Below are positions 5,955-7,271 of a DNA stretch of 7,271 bases, in pieces. Source of the stretch: Verrucomicrobiales bacterium (GTDB taxonomy: Bacteria; Verrucomicrobiota; Verrucomicrobiae; Limisphaerales; UBA9464); assembly GCA_005789375.1 (NCBI GenBank), contig SXXZ01000142.1, positions 1 to 7,271 on the forward strand, in the 5' to 3' direction. Position 1 is the stretch's first letter, and each line of letters opens with the position of its first letter. The notes under the pieces were generated by a model. The model saw only the letters and a program-made list of their open reading frames with translations. It was not told where the DNA came from and made no database searches. The position numbers and the translations under genes are program-made.

Positions 5955-7271
5955 TCAGGCCGACAGCGATCCAACTGCATTGCAGTTGGGGTGGGCCCTC
6001 AGTTTCTCCAGTATTTGCAGCCACCAGGCTCGCTGCTCCTTGCCTCTCACCGCCATTTTGAGCGTGGGCTTGCCCTGTGCTCGACTCCACACCGCCGCCC
6101 TCGTGAACAGCCGCCATCTGAGCGTCTGCAACTGCACATGGCCCTCTTGTCCCAGTCGTCGTTGCAGCAGGACGCACAGGTTGTAGGCCGTGATCGCCAT
6201 CTGGTGCAGCGCCTCCGTCGCCCAAAAGCCCTTGCAGGCCAGCCGCTTCACTCCGAACTGGTCACCAAGCTCCTTGATTCGGTTCTCGATGTCCGCACGC
6301 CCGTTGTAGCGGCGCCACACGGCCAGCGGCTTTATGCTCCGCGGCAGATTCGTCACCAGCGCCTGAAAACGGTAGCCGGGCACATCCAGCAGCATCTTTC
6401 CGCCGGCCTCCGGGCGTCGTGCGATCCGCTGTCGCAGCACAACAATCCGCCGCCCAACCTGATCGGCATCCAACTCCTGCACGTCCATCCCCTCCATCTC
6501 CGTCTTCTCCCACGCCGCGTCGTCATGGCGACAGACCCACTGGATGGGCTTCGTCAGCCGTGTCGCCATCACATAGGGCATGCGCCGCAACTCCAACTCT
6601 TCCAGCACCGAAGCGTGCGAAAAGCCCGAGTCGGCGCGCACCAAGCCCACGGCCACATGCCGTGGCAATGAGCTCAGGGTGTGGCGCAGGAACTCGGCCG
6701 CCCCATTGACGCAGTTGGTGTTGCCCGAGCGAAGCCAGTACCCCACGACCACCTGAGCCTCGGCCAGGGCCGCCACCAGGGGCCGATGGCAGGGCTTGGG
6801 GCCATTTCGGGTGTAGCCCACCGCGACGCCCTCCTGCTGGCCGTCCTCGTGGAGCAAAGACCACGAGTCCATGTCGAGGGTATAGCCACCCTTGTGGGAG
6901 GGGAGCTTGCCGGCAGCCCATGCATGAAGCTTGCCCAGTTCGGTCGAAGTGCGTTGGGAGAAGACGCCGAGGAATCGGGTCAGGGTGGACTGGCTTGGAA
7001 TGGCCTCGATGCCGAGCACCTCCGCCACGGCGGGGTCGGAGGCGAGCCACGCCACCCGGGAGAGCTTGTCGGCACCGCTGATGATGCCGCCGAGGAGTCC
7101 GAGGGCGGTATCGGAGGGGGTGAAGGCGTTTGGGCTGGAGGGGCTGTGGGGCAGGAGGTTGGAGAGGACCTCACGAAAGCCATGGCGCTGGAGGAAGTGA
7201 GACCAGACGACCATGCCGCCGTGGGCCGTGAGGCGTTGGTCGGTGAAGCCGATCCGGATGGACGAGGGGCC
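5955..7271 (-). CDS. IS1380-family DDE transposase, 5'-truncated by the window edge
   Basis: The frame is open from the window end to the stop at 5957-5955, giving 438 residues in the window; the true start lies beyond 7271. The first ATG inside (7214) is not the likely start, because the 19 codons before it encode SIRIGFTDQRLTAHGG, which reads as conserved N-terminal transposase sequence. Numbered from that ATG, the RNase H-like catalytic core shows TLDMDSW (D114/D116), VRADSGF (D195) and, after a beta-strand insertion, YNGRADIENRIKEL (Y303, R306, E310), the DDE triad with the YREK-like context of IS4/IS1380 elements. IS1380 transposases are usually about 420-480 residues, so little is missing. 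No frameshift or internal stop is seen, so the gene looks intact. It cuts and rejoins DNA at the element's ends. It is transcribed toward the serine hydrolase at 5550. Confidence 0.93.
   Translation of the reverse strand, partial: GPSSIRIGFTDQRLTAHGGMVVWSHFLQRHGFREVLSNLLPHSPSSPNAFTPSDTALGLLGGIISGADKLSRVAWLASDPAVAEVLGIEAIPSQSTLTRFLGVFSQRTSTELGKLHAWAAGKLPSHKGGYTLDMDSWSLLHEDGQQEGVAVGYTRNGPKPCHRPLVAALAEAQVVVGYWLRSGNTNCVNGAAEFLRHTLSSLPRHVAVGLVRADSGFSHASVLEELELRRMPYVMATRLTKPIQWVCRHDDAAWEKTEMEGMDVQELDADQVGRRIVVLRQRIARRPEAGGKMLLDVPGYRFQALVTNLPRSIKPLAVWRRYNGRADIENRIKELGDQFGVKRLACKGFWATEALHQMAITAYNLCVLLQRRLGQEGHVQLQTLRWRLFTRAAVWSRAQGKPTLKMAVRGKEQRAWWLQILEKLRAHPNCNAVGSLSA
5955..7271 (-). mobile_element. 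Partial IS1380-family insertion sequence
   Basis: The element is recognised only by its transposase. Its left end (upstream of the transposase start) is outside the window, and its right end lies somewhere below 5955, probably within the following 100 bases or so. Terminal inverted repeats and target duplications therefore cannot be assigned, and the limits given here are those of the transposase frame. Confidence 0.75.

Noticed and set aside
5991..6671. A 226-codon plus-strand open frame
   Set aside because: It lies fully antisense to the transposase and its translation has the Pro/Arg/His-rich look of a shadow frame.

Overview
The window is GC-rich bacterial DNA in which every gene I can support lies on the minus strand. 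No marker gene fixes the host. The mix of secreted serine hydrolases, a bacterial peptidyl-hydroxyglycine-lyase-like NHL protein and an IS1380-type transposase, together with start codons that lack Shine-Dalgarno sequences, would fit Verrucomicrobiota or a neighbouring phylum. That placement is inference.

Layout in the direction of transcription (high to low coordinates). (1) 7271-5955: an IS1380-family DDE transposase, cut by the window edge at its N-terminus. (2) 5954-5551: a 404-base non-coding gap with an AACGATCC/GGATCGTT stem-loop and a run of nine G. (3) 5550-3787: a serine beta-lactamase-fold (class C / S12) hydrolase with a likely Tat signal and a C-terminal beta-rich domain. (4) 3786-3191: a 596-base gap with inverted repeats but no convincing gene. 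(5) 3190-2219: a secreted, possibly lipid-anchored NHL beta-propeller that keeps the residues known to be catalytic in the lyase half (PAL) of peptidylglycine alpha-amidating monooxygenase. (6) 2218-1965: a 254-base spacer with two abutting hairpins. (7) 1964-573: a second, diverged serine beta-lactamase-fold hydrolase that has lost about seven residues, including the PLGM-type segment. (8) 576-136: a doubtful 146-codon ORF whose start overlaps the stop of the second hydrolase (ATGA). (9) 25-1: a sequence like the 3' end of a tRNA-Gly gene, reading out of the window, with no tRNA body next to it; it may be an attachment-site remnant.

The three solid chromosomal-type genes all encode exported proteins. 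Two are expected to act on peptide, beta-lactam or ester substrates and one on C-terminally hydroxyglycine-modified peptides, so a periplasmic or surface peptide-processing role is conceivable. The gaps of 254 and 596 bases do not argue for a tight operon. The most useful leads are the intact PAL active-site set, the IS1380 element pointing at a beta-lactamase-fold gene in the arrangement known from ISEcp1, and the tRNA-Gly 3' fragment. I see no CRISPR array, rRNA, complete tRNA, toxin-antitoxin pair or phage structural gene.
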